Below, one piece after another: positions 10,416 through 19,521 of a DNA stretch of 64,000 nt (position 1 is the stretch's first letter; each line of letters begins with the position of its first letter). Below the pieces are notes generated by a model. The model made no database searches. It was not told where the DNA came from and saw only the letters and a program-made list of their open reading frames with translations. The stretch is from Listeria weihenstephanensis. Its GTDB lineage: Bacteria; Bacillota; Bacilli; Lactobacillales; Listeriaceae. Both the position numbers and the translations under genes were made by a program. The stretch spans positions 1,562,036 through 1,626,035 of the forward strand of contig NZ_CP011102.1 in NCBI RefSeq assembly GCF_003534205.1, read 5' to 3'.

Positions 10416-10942
10416 CAGTCACTTATTTTCTTGTAATGTAGTTCCACAAATTGACCAAAAGTAGTAGTATCGACCAATTCGAGGCGTTCGGCATAGTCGC
10501 CTTCTTCAAATAGGCGTTTTCCTTTGCCGAGCATGACTGGCGTAATTTGAATCCACCATTCGTCGATCATATTTGCTTCTAAAAGTGGTTTTAATAAGTT
10601 GCCGCCACCGACGATCCAGATTGTTTTTCCTTCTTTTTCTTTTAATTGATTGACGAAGGAAACGGGATCTTGATGTATTGTTTGGACATCTTGAAAGTTC
10701 GTAGAGGTGTCTCTACTGAAAACAAAGACGTCTTGATCTGCATAGAGTGGTTCGTTGCCTTGTATTTTTAGAACTTCTTCGTAGGTTACTCTTCCCATTA
10801 TGACGGTATCGATGTTTTGGATGAATTTTTCGTAGGTTGTTTCTCCGCCTGTATCTGTTTCAAATAGCCAGGTTAAGCTGTTTGTATCGTCTGATAGGTA
10901 ACCGTCTAATGTGATGGCACCGTAAAAAACTACTTTTCTCAT
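10415..10942 (-). CDS. Dihydrofolate reductase-like (RibD C-terminal family) protein
   Basis: 175 residues of the RibD-C/DHFR-like fold (YwjB/YyaP type). N-terminal MRKVVFYGAITLDGYLSD, central VIMGRVTYEEV and GGGNLLKPLLEANMIDE are the family hallmarks for NADPH binding. The true substrate of this family is generally unknown and resistance or riboflavin roles are not implied. The start has AAAGGAGCG upstream. The gene is convergent with ftsY and lies outside the core operons, so it may be an accessory insertion. Confidence 0.85.
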   Translation of the reverse strand: MRKVVFYGAITLDGYLSDDTNSLTWLFETDTGGETTYEKFIQNIDTVIMGRVTYEEVLKIQGNEPLYADQDVFVFSRDTSTNFQDVQTIHQDPVSFVNQLKEKEGKTIWIVGGGNLLKPLLEANMIDEWWIQITPVMLGKGKRLFEEGDYAERLELVDTTTFGQFVELHYKKISD

Positions 10943-11026
10943 GTTTTAGTCGCTCCTTTTGTTTGGGGATGTTTTTATTATAGCAGGGATTGGGTGTGGA
11001 AGACAGGTGTAAGATGGGTGTGTGGG

Positions 11027-11310
11027 TTCGGTGCCTCCGAAAAATCCAAGTGCGGGATTTATCTACGCCCCCTAAAAATAAAAAGGTTGTCAGTCTCGCT
11101 TTGCTCCACTGCCTATTGATTCACTAAATCAAACCAAACGACGGTTTGAAAGCTCATCAACATAACGGGCTTCTTCAGCCTTTCGATGGATCTAGCTTCA
11201 ACGGCCAGCCTCTCGGAATTTTCGTGGCCTCCGCAAAAACCAAGTGCGGGTTTTCACTGCGCCCTCTAACAAATTCTGTCGAGGCTAACGGGCCGTTTCA
11301 GCCTTTCGAT
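11027..11310. repeat. Dispersed structured repeat: one partial and one full 123-bp-type unit
   Basis: 11189-11310 is a nearly full copy of the 123-bp unit that occurs three times at 19871-20239: it begins GATCTAGCTTCAACGGCCAG, and its end pairs back with its start (GGCCAGCCTC with GAGGCTAACGGGCC). 11027-11075 is a fragment of the same family. 11080-11188 has a different filler containing AAAAGGTTGTCA and CATCAACATAACGGGCTTC, which recurs inverted at 32223-32304. No credible gene lies in 10943-11384. Confidence 0.75.
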
Positions 11311-11312
11311 GC

Positions 11313-11341
11313 TTGACATTCCCCATTTTTACACGTATTCT
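11313..11341 (+). promoter_or_regulatory. Probable promoter of ylxM-ffh
   Basis: Perfect TTGACA (11313-11318), a 17-bp spacer and TATTCT (11336-11341). A further TATAGT-like box lies a few bases downstream, so the exact -10 is uncertain. Confidence 0.6.
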
Positions 11342-11384
11342 TGTATAGTATAAGTGAACGATAAAATGAGGGGCGATGTTTGAT

Positions 11385-11717
11385 ATGTTTGAGAAAACGA
11401 CGCGTATGAATTTTTTAATTGACATCTATGATTCGCTCTTGACGGAGAAGCAGAAGTCCTATGTTTCACTTTATTATTTGGAGGATTTGTCGCTTGGGGA
11501 AATTGCTGAGGAGTATGAGGTGAGTCGGCAGGCGGTATATGATAATATTAAGCGTACGGAAGCTGTGCTTGAGAATTATGAACAGAAGTTAGGTATTTTA
11601 AAGCAGTATCAGGCGCGGGAAGATTTGGTGGAATTGCTTGAGAAACGCTTGATCGAAAAAAATGTAGTAGATAATGAAGTGGCGGGTCTACTTCAACAAC
11701 TTAAAAATATGGATTAG
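11385..11717 (+). CDS. ylxM: YlxM-family SRP-associated DNA-binding-like protein
   Basis: 110 residues, the usual YlxM (UPF0122) length. It has a sigma-70 region 4-like helix-turn-helix ([20 protein letters not shown]) at about 33-52 and a helical C-terminus. The family is genetically linked to ffh and in streptococci modulates SRP GTPase activity. ATG 11385 is preferred over ATG 11376 because the GAGGGG site is only 2 bp from the latter, and the family begins MxEKTxRMN. It lies 12 bp upstream of ffh in the same unit. Confidence 0.93.
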   Translation: MFEKTTRMNFLIDIYDSLLTEKQKSYVSLYYLEDLSLGEIAEEYEVSRQAVYDNIKRTEAVLENYEQKLGILKQYQAREDLVELLEKRLIEKNVVDNEVAGLLQQLKNMD

Positions 11718-11729
11718 GAGGCGGCGTAT

Positions 11730-13088
11730 ATGGCATTTGAAGGATTAGCTGGCCGTTTACAAGAAACGATGAACAAAATCCGCGGAAAAGGGAAAGTGAA
11801 TGAGGCGGATGTAAAAGAAATGATGCGTGAGGTGCGACTCGCTTTACTAGAGGCGGATGTTAACTTTAAAGTCGTGAAGCAATTCATTAAAACAGTGAGT
11901 GAGCGCGCGGTTGGTAGTGAGGTCATGAAGAGCTTAACGCCAGGTCAACAGGTCATTAAAATTGTGCAAGAAGAGCTGACAACGTTGATGGGTGGCGAGG
12001 AAAGTAAGATTGCTGTCGCTGATAAACCGCCAACTGTTGTCATGATGGTTGGTCTGCAAGGTGCTGGTAAAACAACAACGACTGGTAAACTTGCAAACTT
12101 ACTACGTAAAAAATACAATCGTAAACCACTTCTCGTAGCGGCGGATATTTATCGTCCAGCGGCGATTAAACAATTGGAAACGTTGGGAAATCAGCTGGAT
12201 ATGCCAGTCTTTTCTTTAGGCGATCAAGTGAGTCCTGTCGAAATTGCGAAACAGGCGATTGCGAAGGCGAAAGAGGATCATCTAGATTATGTGTTGATTG
12301 ATACGGCGGGTCGTCTGCATATTGATACGGAATTAATGGATGAATTGGTAGCTGTGAAAGAAATAGCTAATCCGTCTGAAATTTTACTCGTTGTCGATTC
12401 GATGACAGGGCAAGATGCTGTGAATGTAGCGGAGAGCTTCAATTCCCAACTAGATATTACGGGCGTTGTGCTGACAAAATTAGATGGTGATACTCGTGGT
12501 GGTGCGGCGCTTTCTATCCGTTCTGTGACACAAAAACCGATCAAATTTGTTGGTATGGGTGAAAAAATGGAGGCACTTGAAAGTTTCCATCCGGATCGCA
12601 TGGCATCGCGTATTCTTGGTATGGGAGATGTGCTTTCACTCATTGAAAAGGCGCAGGTTACTGTCGATGAGGATAAAGCGCGCGAATTGGAACAAAAAGT
12701 GAAAGATATGTCCATGACGCTGGACGATTTTTTGGAGCAGTTACAACAAGTACGCCAAATGGGGCCGCTTGATGAACTTTTGAAAATGATGCCAGGTGCT
12801 AATAAAATGAAAGGTCTCGATAATATGAATGTCGATGAAAAGCAATTGACGCATATTGAGGCGATCATTAAATCGATGACTAAGGCTGAGAAAGATCATC
12901 CAGATATTATTAACGCGAATAGACGGAAACGAATTGCGCGAGGTTCTGGTCGTCCAATTCAAGAAGTCAATCGTTTGTTAAAGCAATTTAATGAGATGAA
13001 GAAAATGATGAAACAAATGTCTGGTGTAGGTGGTAAGGGCAAGAAGAAACGTGGTGGCGGTATGGGAAACTTTAAATTACCGTTTTAA
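11730..13088 (+). CDS. ffh: Ffh, signal recognition particle GTPase
   Basis: SRP54 homologue that binds signal sequences and SRP RNA and targets membrane proteins to FtsY. It is 452 residues. The N domain is at 1-90, the G domain has P-loop GLQGAGKTTTTGK (about 107), DTAGRL and TKLDGD, and the methionine-rich M domain is at about 300-435 (MKKMMKQMSG). The tail is basic and glycine-rich. The start follows AGGAGGCG. It is co-transcribed with ylxM and ends at a strong terminator. Confidence 0.97.
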   Translation: MAFEGLAGRLQETMNKIRGKGKVNEADVKEMMREVRLALLEADVNFKVVKQFIKTVSERAVGSEVMKSLTPGQQVIKIVQEELTTLMGGEESKIAVADKPPTVVMMVGLQGAGKTTTTGKLANLLRKKYNRKPLLVAADIYRPAAIKQLETLGNQLDMPVFSLGDQVSPVEIAKQAIAKAKEDHLDYVLIDTAGRLHIDTELMDELVAVKEIANPSEILLVVDSMTGQDAVNVAESFNSQLDITGVVLTKLDGDTRGGAALSIRSVTQKPIKFVGMGEKMEALESFHPDRMASRILGMGDVLSLIEKAQVTVDEDKARELEQKVKDMSMTLDDFLEQLQQVRQMGPLDELLKMMPGANKMKGLDNMNVDEKQLTHIEAIIKSMTKAEKDHPDIINANRRKRIARGSGRPIQEVNRLLKQFNEMKKMMKQMSGVGGKGKKKRGGGMGNFKLPF

Positions 13089-13104
13089 AATAATGAAATA
13101 GGAG

Positions 13105-13142
13105 AAGCGTAGTGGTCACTTTTGTGATTGCTATGCTTTTTT
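13105..13142 (+). terminator. ffh terminator
   Basis: AGCGTAGTGGTCAC and GTGATTGCTATGCT pair over about 14 bp with G-U pairs around a TTTT loop, followed by six T. Confidence 0.85.
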
Positions 13143-13664
13143 GTGTAGATAAAGAATAATTGTTACATAGAACGGAAGAGAAATCGATCCATTAAGAATT
13201 ATTTATTTGGAAGCAAATGTATAGATTTGGATTGTGTTTTGTTAGAAAAATATAAGAGAGGTAGTTTTTTAGTAGTATATATAGGTGCAAAAGGTCTAAT
13301 TGCATTTTTGTTAACAATGTAACCATTAATAGGGCTATAGCTTTTGATTCAGTCTTTATACACGAGATTGTTTTTTCTTAATAGTTCGTTAATTTGAAAT
13401 TAAGGTAATTAGTAGCTATTTATCAGGAGTTTTTTATGTCTATTATTTAAATTAAACTTCTTTTAGTCTTTTTGTCTATTATTTATCATATTGGGGTAAA
13501 GAAGCATTTGTAAGGATACAGGGATGAGTCACTCATTTTTAAGTAATAATTTCTTACATATGAATCATTAGGGGGTGATTAAAAGGGGGTTATGCGCAGT
13601 GGGAAATAGTTGGAGGTGTATTTTTTTAGTTTATCAGTTGATAGATACTTGTTGATTTCTATTA
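13143..13664. other. AT-rich non-coding region upstream of the Ala-Asp repeat gene
   Basis: About 520 bp with many stops in all frames and no credible ORF or RNA gene. It probably contains the promoter of the downstream surface-protein gene, but I could not choose a -35/-10 pair with confidence. A long untranslated leader is likely. Confidence 0.5.
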
Positions 13665-13684
13665 AACCTTATGAGGGTAAGGTT
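13665..13684 (+). promoter_or_regulatory. Hairpin abutting the ribosome site of the surface-protein gene
   Basis: AACCTTA (13665-13671) and TAAGGTT (13678-13684) form a perfect 7-bp stem with a 6-nt loop. It ends directly before the GAGGGGG ribosome site (13686-13692), so it may tune translation (inference). Confidence 0.5.
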
Positions 13685-13700
13685 CGAGGGGGATAAAAAA

Positions 13701-16700
13701 ATGAAAAAACAACAGGTGGATTATAAGCGCAGAATGAATTCGAAAAATAAGCAAAAAGCAAAAATGTTAGCGACTCTGTTTACAGCTGCTACTATTGTGG
13801 CTTCACCAGTGACTATTCACTATAGCGGGTTAGATCGTAGTTTTTCATTAAGCGGGACGCAGGCGGAAGCTGCAACGATTAGTTTGCTTGGTAATACGAC
13901 TTTAACGCCAAGCTATGTTGGAGGCAAGCTGATTATTCAAATTAAGGGGACGCAGATTGCTAACATTGGTTTACTTCAAGATTATCATCCTTATTTTCAA
14001 CTTCCAGATGAACTAAAGACATTATTGTCAAATCCAGCTATTAAGGCTAATTCAAGTGTTGCGTATGATATACCATACTTGGGTTTGTTTGGGGCGCAAT
14101 TATCAAATAAAGGTACGGTAGCTGGGGAAGATTTATTATATGATGCCACAAAAGGAACGATAGGCGCGACTGTTGCGAATGGCTTAGGACTCTCGTTAGC
14201 TGGATCGACGACATTTACGCTGACCATCGATTTAATGGCTTTGGGATTGACCGCATTACCAGCGGGGATTGGTGATGATAGACTGGACTTTGCTGGGCGT
14301 GTTAGTGATGGATTGCTGGATGTGGATTTGTTGAATTCGGATGCGGCTCGTGCGTTTATTGAGGCGCCGGAGGCTGACGCCGATGCCGATGCCGATGCCG
14401 ATGCCGATGCCGATGCTGACGCGGATGCTGACGCCGATGCAGATGCTGATGCTGACGCCGATGCCGATGCCGATGCCGACGCTGACGCCGATGCCGACGC
14501 TGACGCCGATGCCGATGCGGATGCTGACGCCGATGCCGACGCTGACGCCGACGCCGATGCTGACGCCGATGCGGATGCCGATGCCGACGCTGATGCCGAT
14601 GCGGATGCCGATGCGGATGCTGATGCCGACGCGGATGCTGACGCTGACGCGGATGCCGACGCGGATGCCGATGCGGATGCCGATGCCGATGCTGACGCTG
14701 ATGCCGATGCGGATGCTGATGCGGATGCGGATGCGGATGCCGACGCTGATGCCGATGCCGACGCCGATGCGGACGCGGATGCCGATGCGGATGCCGACGC
14801 TGATGCTGATGCTGATGCTGACGCCGATGCCGACGCTGATGCTGATGCTGATGCTGATGCTGACGCGGATGCGGATGCCGATGCGGATGCCGATGCGGAT
14901 GCCGACGCAGATGCAGATGCCGACGCCGATGCGGACGCGGATGCCGATGCGGATGCTGATGCTGATGCCGATGCGGATGCTGACGCTGATGCCGATGCTG
15001 ATGCTGATGCGGATGCGGATGCCGACGCAGATGCCGACGCAGACGCAGATGCAGATGCCGACGCTGACGCTGATGCAGATGCTGACGCCGATGCCGACGC
15101 GGATGCTGACGCTGATGCCGATGCGGATGCCGATGCCGATGCGGACGCTGACGCTGATGCCGACGCGGATGCTGATGCCGACGCGGATGCTGACGCCGAC
15201 GCGGATGCTGACGCCGACGCCGATGCGGATGCTGACGCCGACGCCGACGCCGATGCCGATGCGGATGCCGATGCTGACGCTGATGCCGATGCGGATGCCG
15301 ATGCTGACGCCGATGCGGATGCCGACGCCGATGCGGATGCCGATGCTGACGCCGATGCGGATGCCGATGCGGATGCCGACGCTGATGCCGACGCTGATGC
15401 CGACGCCGATGCCGATGCTGACGCTGATGCGGATGCGGATGCGGATGCCGACGCCGACGCTGATGCCGATGCTGACGCTGATGCCGATGCCGATGCCGAC
15501 GCTGATGCCGATGCGGATGCCGATGCTGACGCCGATGCCGATGCCGACGCCGACGCCGATGCCGACGCCGACGCTGACGCCGATGCTGACGCCGATGCAG
15601 ATGCCGACGCTGACGCTGATGCCGATGCGGATGCCGACGCCGATGCCGACGCGGATGCTGATGCCGATGCGGACGCCGATGCGGATGCTGATGCGGATGC
15701 CGACGCAGATGCGGATGCTGACGCTGACGCTGACGCTGACGCTGACGCTGACGCGGACGCTGACGCTGACGCTGACGCAGATGCTGACGCCGATGCCGAT
15801 GCGGACGCAGATGCTGACGCCGATGCCGATGCGGATGCTGACGCTGATGCCGATGCGGATGCCGATGCGGATGCTGACGCTGACGCCGATGCCGACGCTG
15901 ATGCGGATGCCGACGCTGATGCTGATGCGGATGCTGACGCTGATGCCGACGCCGATGCCGACGCTGATGCGGATGCTGATGCGGATGCTGACGCCGATGC
16001 GGATGCCGACGCAGATGCCGATGCGGATGCCGATGCGGATGCTGACGCTGATGCGGATGCCGACGCTGATGCGGATGCTGACGCTGATGCCGATGCGGAT
16101 GCTGACGCTGACGCTGACGCCGATGCAGACGCTGATGCGGATGCCGACGCTGATGCTGACGCTGACGCGGATGCCGACGCGGATGCCGACGCCGATGCTG
16201 ACGCCGATGCTGACGCTGACGCTGATGCGGATGCCGACGCGGATGCCGACGCGGATGCCGACGCCGATGCTGACGCTGATGCCGATGCGGATGCTGACGC
16301 GGATGCCGATGCGGATGCCGACGCCGATGCCGACGCTGATGCGGATGCGGATGCTGACGCCGATGCGGATGCGGATGCTGATGCCGACGCCGATGCTGAC
16401 GCCGACGCGGATGCCGATGCAGACTCAGATTCAGACGGAGACATTGATTGGGTAGGCTTTAATGTGGATCGTCCAATGATTAATCCTATCTATGCAGGGG
16501 ATAAAATCATTAAAGGTAGCACTAATTATGGAAGCAGTAGCATGGTAAGTTTACTGCGTGAAGTCCAAGCTTATGCGGCTGCGCTTCCTGCTGGGACAAC
16601 TTTTAAATTGACGTTAAAACTCCCTGATGGCACTGTGATCGGTAATATTACCTTGAATCCAGATGGAAGTTATTCTGTTAATGTTAATGGTCATGTACTA

Positions 16701-17138
16701 AAAGCTGGCGATATCGTTACCGCATTCCTTACTGCTACACGAGGAGACCAAACGAAAACCAGTGCAGTTGCTTCAACGCAAGTACTACCAGCAATCGATG
16801 ATACGGATGCTGATGCCGATGCTGACTCTGACTCCGACGACGATCCAAGCACACCGATTAATACGGGAAATGCTGGCGGTGGCTCAGGCTCAGGTACTGG
16901 AACAACGGGTGGAACTGTTACGCCAATCAATACTGCATCTGGCTCGGGTGGTAGTCCAACCATAACGCCAATCAGTACTTCTACTGGTACTAGTCCTACT
17001 ACTAGCGGCTCCTCAGATTCGATGTTACCGTCCACTGGTGATGAAAACTCGACCGCCGCTCAATGGTTTGGTGGAGGATTGTTACTCTTGGCTGGTGGCT
17101 TCTTATTGAATCTATTTAGAAGAAAACCACAGGAATAA
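13701..17138 (+). CDS. LPXTG-anchored surface protein with 342 tandem Ala-Asp dipeptides
   Basis: Cell-wall-anchored protein of 1145 residues. ATG 13701 follows GAGGGGG; an earlier in-frame ATG (13671) lies inside a hairpin and is rejected. A long signal peptide (basic region, hydrophobic stretch about 22-39, likely cleavage after AEA at 57) is followed by a unique domain (58-224), then an unbroken (AD) tract at residues 225-908. A Ser-Asp edge, an Ig-like domain (about 913-1015) and a second [13 protein letters not shown] stretch follow, then a Gly/Ser/Thr-rich linker, LPSTG at 1109-1113, a hydrophobic anchor and RRK. The tract is acidic and probably an extended stalk. It matches my memory of a Listeria protein at the ffh-rpsP locus (lmo1799). 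Function is unknown; adhesion or wall spacing are guesses. Confidence 0.93.
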   Translation: MKKQQVDYKRRMNSKNKQKAKMLATLFTAATIVASPVTIHYSGLDRSFSLSGTQAEAATISLLGNTTLTPSYVGGKLIIQIKGTQIANIGLLQDYHPYFQLPDELKTLLSNPAIKANSSVAYDIPYLGLFGAQLSNKGTVAGEDLLYDATKGTIGATVANGLGLSLAGSTTFTLTIDLMALGLTALPAGIGDDRLDFAGRVSDGLLDVDLLNSDAARAFIEAPEADADADADADADADADADADADADADADADADADADADADADADADADADADADADADADADADADADADADADADADADADADADADADADADADADADADADADADADADADADADADADADADADADADADADADADADADADADADADADADADADADADADADADADADADADADADADADADADADADADADADADADADADADADADADADADADADADADADADADADADADADADADADADADADADADADADADADADADADADADADADADADADADADADADADADADADADADADADADADADADADADADADADADADADADADADADADADADADADADADADADADADADADADADADADADADADADADADADADADADADADADADADADADADADADADADADADADADADADADADADADADADADADADADADADADADADADADADADADADADADADADADADADADADADADADADADADADADADADADADADADADADADADADADADADADADADADADADADADADADADADADADADADADADADADADADADADADADADADADADADADADADADADADADADADADADADADADADADADADADADADADADADADADADADADADADADADADADADADADADADADADADSDSDGDIDWVGFNVDRPMINPIYAGDKIIKGSTNYGSSSMVSLLREVQAYAAALPAGTTFKLTLKLPDGTVIGNITLNPDGSYSVNVNGHVLKAGDIVTAFLTATRGDQTKTSAVASTQVLPAIDDTDADADADSDSDDDPSTPINTGNAGGGSGSGTGTTGGTVTPINTASGSGGSPTITPISTSTGTSPTTSGSSDSMLPSTGDENSTAAQWFGGGLLLLAGGFLLNLFRRKPQE
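14373..16424 (+). repeat. Hexanucleotide coding repeat (GCN GAY)x342
   Basis: 2052 bp of perfect GCN-GAY codon pairs, all reading Ala-Asp. The third positions vary widely (GCC, GCG, GCT, rarely GCA; GAT and GAC), so DNA identity between units is low while the protein is perfectly periodic. Local uniform runs (15720-15780, mostly GCTGAC) suggest recent slippage. GC content is far higher than in the flanks. Confidence 0.97.
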
Positions 17139-17146
17139 AAAGTTAG

Positions 17147-17182
17147 ATCCTCTGCTCTAGTCATAGGCTGGAGCAGAGGATT
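17147..17182 (+). terminator. Hairpin after the Ala-Asp repeat gene
   Basis: TCCTCTGCTC and GAGCAGAGGA form a perfect 10-bp stem, but only a weak T/A tail follows. It could be a partial terminator allowing some read-through into the next gene. Confidence 0.6.
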
Positions 17183-17207
17183 AAAATTAGAAAGGGGCAT
17201 GATTAGA

Positions 17208-18857
17208 ATGATTTTTAACACGGCACTTGAAGAAATAAAAGGAAATGTTAAAAGGATGACTGGAGATTTACCAAATTATAATTTAAATGGAGAATGGAAG
17301 GCCTTTTTATCTATAGATCATCAAACAAAGCGCGCTACTGTTATTAATTATTCAAATGCTTCGTTAGATTATATTTTTACGCAAATAAAAAAAGTGCTGG
17401 AAAAAAATAATACGAAGACGTTTAAAGTGGATATTGCTTACGATTTCAGGAAGATTATTTTTGAGGAATGGAATAAAAAAGCGCTACATACAAGAAAGAA
17501 CTATTGTCGCTCAGGGATTTCATTTGATAAGGGTTTTCAAACGGCGCTTATGGAACAAGAAATCAATGGAAATGCGATGATTCAGCCAGGAGAATCAGGT
17601 CTGGCGTTAAATTTAGAGAATTTGAATAGGTACTTATTACAAGCTGATAAGTGCCGCAGAAAATTTGAAATAGAAGTGGATTCAGAATTGATTTTATTTG
17701 AAACGCTAGGTTTTTATTTTGATGGAGAAAAGATTATCAAACTTTATAGTGAGGGATTAAACAATGGGCGCCGGATACTAGATTCGATGGATACACCTGA
17801 GGTTGAGAGGGTTATTCATCAATCGGGTAGTTATTTAGCAAATCAAGTAGCTACTAGCGGCGAATTTGTCTATGGCTATTTTGCTTGTTTTGATAAAAAA
17901 ATTAAACACTATAACAGCTTGCGTCACGCCAGTTCAACGTATTCGATGGTCGAGGCGTTTGAGGTTTCGCGAGATGCTACAATCATTACAGCTGCTAAAC
18001 GCGCGTTGCAATTTCTAGCTGTGGATCTAATTCGAGAAACGGAAGACCGAGCTTATGTGGTCGAGCGTGATTCCAATGAAATCAAACTTGGTGCCAATGC
18101 GGCGGCTATTCTAGCTTTCACAAAATACATGAAAGTGACTGAAACAAACGATTATACAGCGCTATGCACAAAGCTGGCGCGCACAATTTGCGATCTACAG
18201 CAGGAGAACGGGCAATTTGTTCATGTTTTATCCTATCCTTCTCTGGAAGTAAAAGATCCGTTTCGAATTATTTATTATGACGGAGAGGCTGTATTTGCAC
18301 TCTTGAGGTTATACGAAATCGATGCAAATCAAGATTGGCTAGATGCTGCGGTACAAGCTTTTGACCATTTTATCGCAAAAAAATATTGGAAAAATCACGA
18401 TCATTGGTTGAGCTATTGCACGAATGAAATTACGAAATATTTGCCAGAGGATCGCTATTTTAAATTTGGGCTCAAAAATGGGTTTGGACGTTTAGAATTT
18501 ATGTATGAACGAGAAACCGCATTTCCTACTTTTTTAGAGTTGACCGTCGCGACACATGATATGTGCAACCGCATGGATGAGCTGGGAAAATCCGCATTAC
18601 TAGCAGGATATGATCGCGAACAATTGGAACGGACAATTGATAAACGAGCGGATCATCAGTTAAATAGTTTTTTCTACCCCGAATTAGCAATGTACTTTAA
18701 AAATCCAGCCCGAATTGAGAACAGTTTCTTCATTCGCCACCACTCCTTCCGCGTGCGAATTGATGATGTGGAGCACAATATATCAGGTTATTGTCGGTAT
18801 TTAAACAGAATGAAAGCAGGTTTTCTCGAAAAAAATAAAGAAAAAATGCAGCTGTAA
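17208..18857 (+). CDS. Uncharacterised protein with a probable alpha/alpha-barrel region
   Basis: 549 residues with no signal peptide or membrane segment, so probably cytosolic. I do not recognise a precise family. The C-terminal half has helix-pair periodicity and a motif of the type YNSLRHASSTYSMVEAFEVS, followed by GANAAAILAF and DPFRIIYYDGEAVFALLRL. These resemble six-hairpin (alpha/alpha toroid) glycosidase or epimerase folds. The N-terminal 200 residues are unlike anything I know. ATG 17208 is chosen because AAAGGGG sits 10 bp upstream; ATG 17199 is too close. It follows the LPXTG gene by 69 bp, which suggests a linked function such as surface glycan work (inference). Confidence 0.75.
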   Translation: MIFNTALEEIKGNVKRMTGDLPNYNLNGEWKAFLSIDHQTKRATVINYSNASLDYIFTQIKKVLEKNNTKTFKVDIAYDFRKIIFEEWNKKALHTRKNYCRSGISFDKGFQTALMEQEINGNAMIQPGESGLALNLENLNRYLLQADKCRRKFEIEVDSELILFETLGFYFDGEKIIKLYSEGLNNGRRILDSMDTPEVERVIHQSGSYLANQVATSGEFVYGYFACFDKKIKHYNSLRHASSTYSMVEAFEVSRDATIITAAKRALQFLAVDLIRETEDRAYVVERDSNEIKLGANAAAILAFTKYMKVTETNDYTALCTKLARTICDLQQENGQFVHVLSYPSLEVKDPFRIIYYDGEAVFALLRLYEIDANQDWLDAAVQAFDHFIAKKYWKNHDHWLSYCTNEITKYLPEDRYFKFGLKNGFGRLEFMYERETAFPTFLELTVATHDMCNRMDELGKSALLAGYDREQLERTIDKRADHQLNSFFYPELAMYFKNPARIENSFFIRHHSFRVRIDDVEHNISGYCRYLNRMKAGFLEKNKEKMQL

Positions 18858-18867
18858 AGAAAAAACA

Positions 18868-18896
18868 CTTTACAAACAAATCCTTTACTGGTAATA
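18868..18896 (+). promoter_or_regulatory. Probable promoter of rpsP
   Basis: TTTACA (18868-18873), a 17-bp spacer and TAATAT (18891-18896), 40 bp before the rpsP start. Confidence 0.6.
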
Positions 18897-18935
18897 TATA
18901 TACTTGTGTAAGACTTTATGGAGGTGTATATAATA

Positions 18936-19208
18936 ATGGCAGTTAAAATTCGTTTAAAACGTATGGGTTCTAATAAGAAACCTTTCTACCGTATTCAAGT
19001 AGCAGATTCTCGTTCTCCTCGTGATGGCCGTTCAATCGAAACAGTGGGTACATACAATCCACTACTCAATCCGGCAGAAGTGAAGATCGACGAAGAAGCA
19101 GTTTTGAAATGGTTGCATAACGGTGCGAAACCATCTGACACAGTTCGTAACTTGTTGTCAAAAGAAGGCATTATGGAAAAATTCCACAATTCAAAACTAG
19201 GTAAGTAA
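18936..19208 (+). CDS. rpsP: 30S ribosomal protein S16
   Basis: 90-residue S16, starting [20 protein letters not shown], with the conserved DSRSPRDGR and ETVGTYNPL segments. ATG 18936 follows GGAGGTG; an in-frame ATG at 18918 would add MEVYII and overlap the ribosome site. It opens the rpsP-khpA unit, as in Bacillus, and has a promoter just upstream. Confidence 0.97.
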   Translation: MAVKIRLKRMGSNKKPFYRIQVADSRSPRDGRSIETVGTYNPLLNPAEVKIDEEAVLKWLHNGAKPSDTVRNLLSKEGIMEKFHNSKLGK

Positions 19209-19222
19209 TAGAGGTTATGGCT

Positions 19223-19453
19223 ATGGAGGATTTAATTCTAACCATCGTAAAGCCACTCGTGGATCATCAAGATGACGTTGTTATCTCGGTAGAAGAGAGT
19301 GCTACAAGCCTTCTTTATAAGTTATCAGTAAACAAAGATGATATGGGCCGTGTCATAGGCAAGCAAGGACGAATCGCGAAATCGATTCGTACACTTGTCT
19401 ATGCTACTGGATCTCGTAATGAGAAGAAAGTACGTCTTGAAATCATTGAATGA
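19223..19453 (+). CDS. khpA: KhpA, KH-domain RNA-binding protein
   Basis: 76-residue KH protein (YlqC/KhpA) that binds RNA and pairs with KhpB/Jag in cell-size control in related bacteria. The KH loop is visible as VIGKQGRIAKSIRTL. ATG 19223 gives an 8-bp spacing from AGAGG, while ATG 19217 is 2 bp away; the family begins MxxLIxTIVKPLVDH. It lies 14 bp after rpsP and ends in a terminator, separating it from ylqD-rimM-trmD. Confidence 0.93.
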   Translation: MEDLILTIVKPLVDHQDDVVISVEESATSLLYKLSVNKDDMGRVIGKQGRIAKSIRTLVYATGSRNEKKVRLEIIE

Positions 19454-19486
19454 CCACCCACATCTAGAATGTGCGGTGGTTTTTTT
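19453..19486 (+). terminator. rpsP-khpA terminator
   Basis: ACCACCCACAT and ATGTGCGGTGGT form an 11-bp stem with one bulge, followed by seven T. It begins at the stop codon of khpA. Confidence 0.85.
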
Positions 19487-19521
19487 GTTGCTGGGATTGT
19501 TTGAACGAAGTGAATTACAAA

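Noticed and set aside
14373-16424. Tandem repeat considered as CRISPR array or satellite
   Set aside because: No spacers; the repeat is a six-base coding unit inside a secreted LPXTG protein.
13997-16444. 815-codon minus-strand ORF rich in Ser-Ala and 704-codon plus-strand ORF (14341-16455) rich in Met-Pro/Thr/Leu
   Set aside because: Both are shadows of the GCN-GAY repeat: a hexanucleotide repeat that lacks stops in one frame tends to lack them in others. Neither has a ribosome site or sensible ends.
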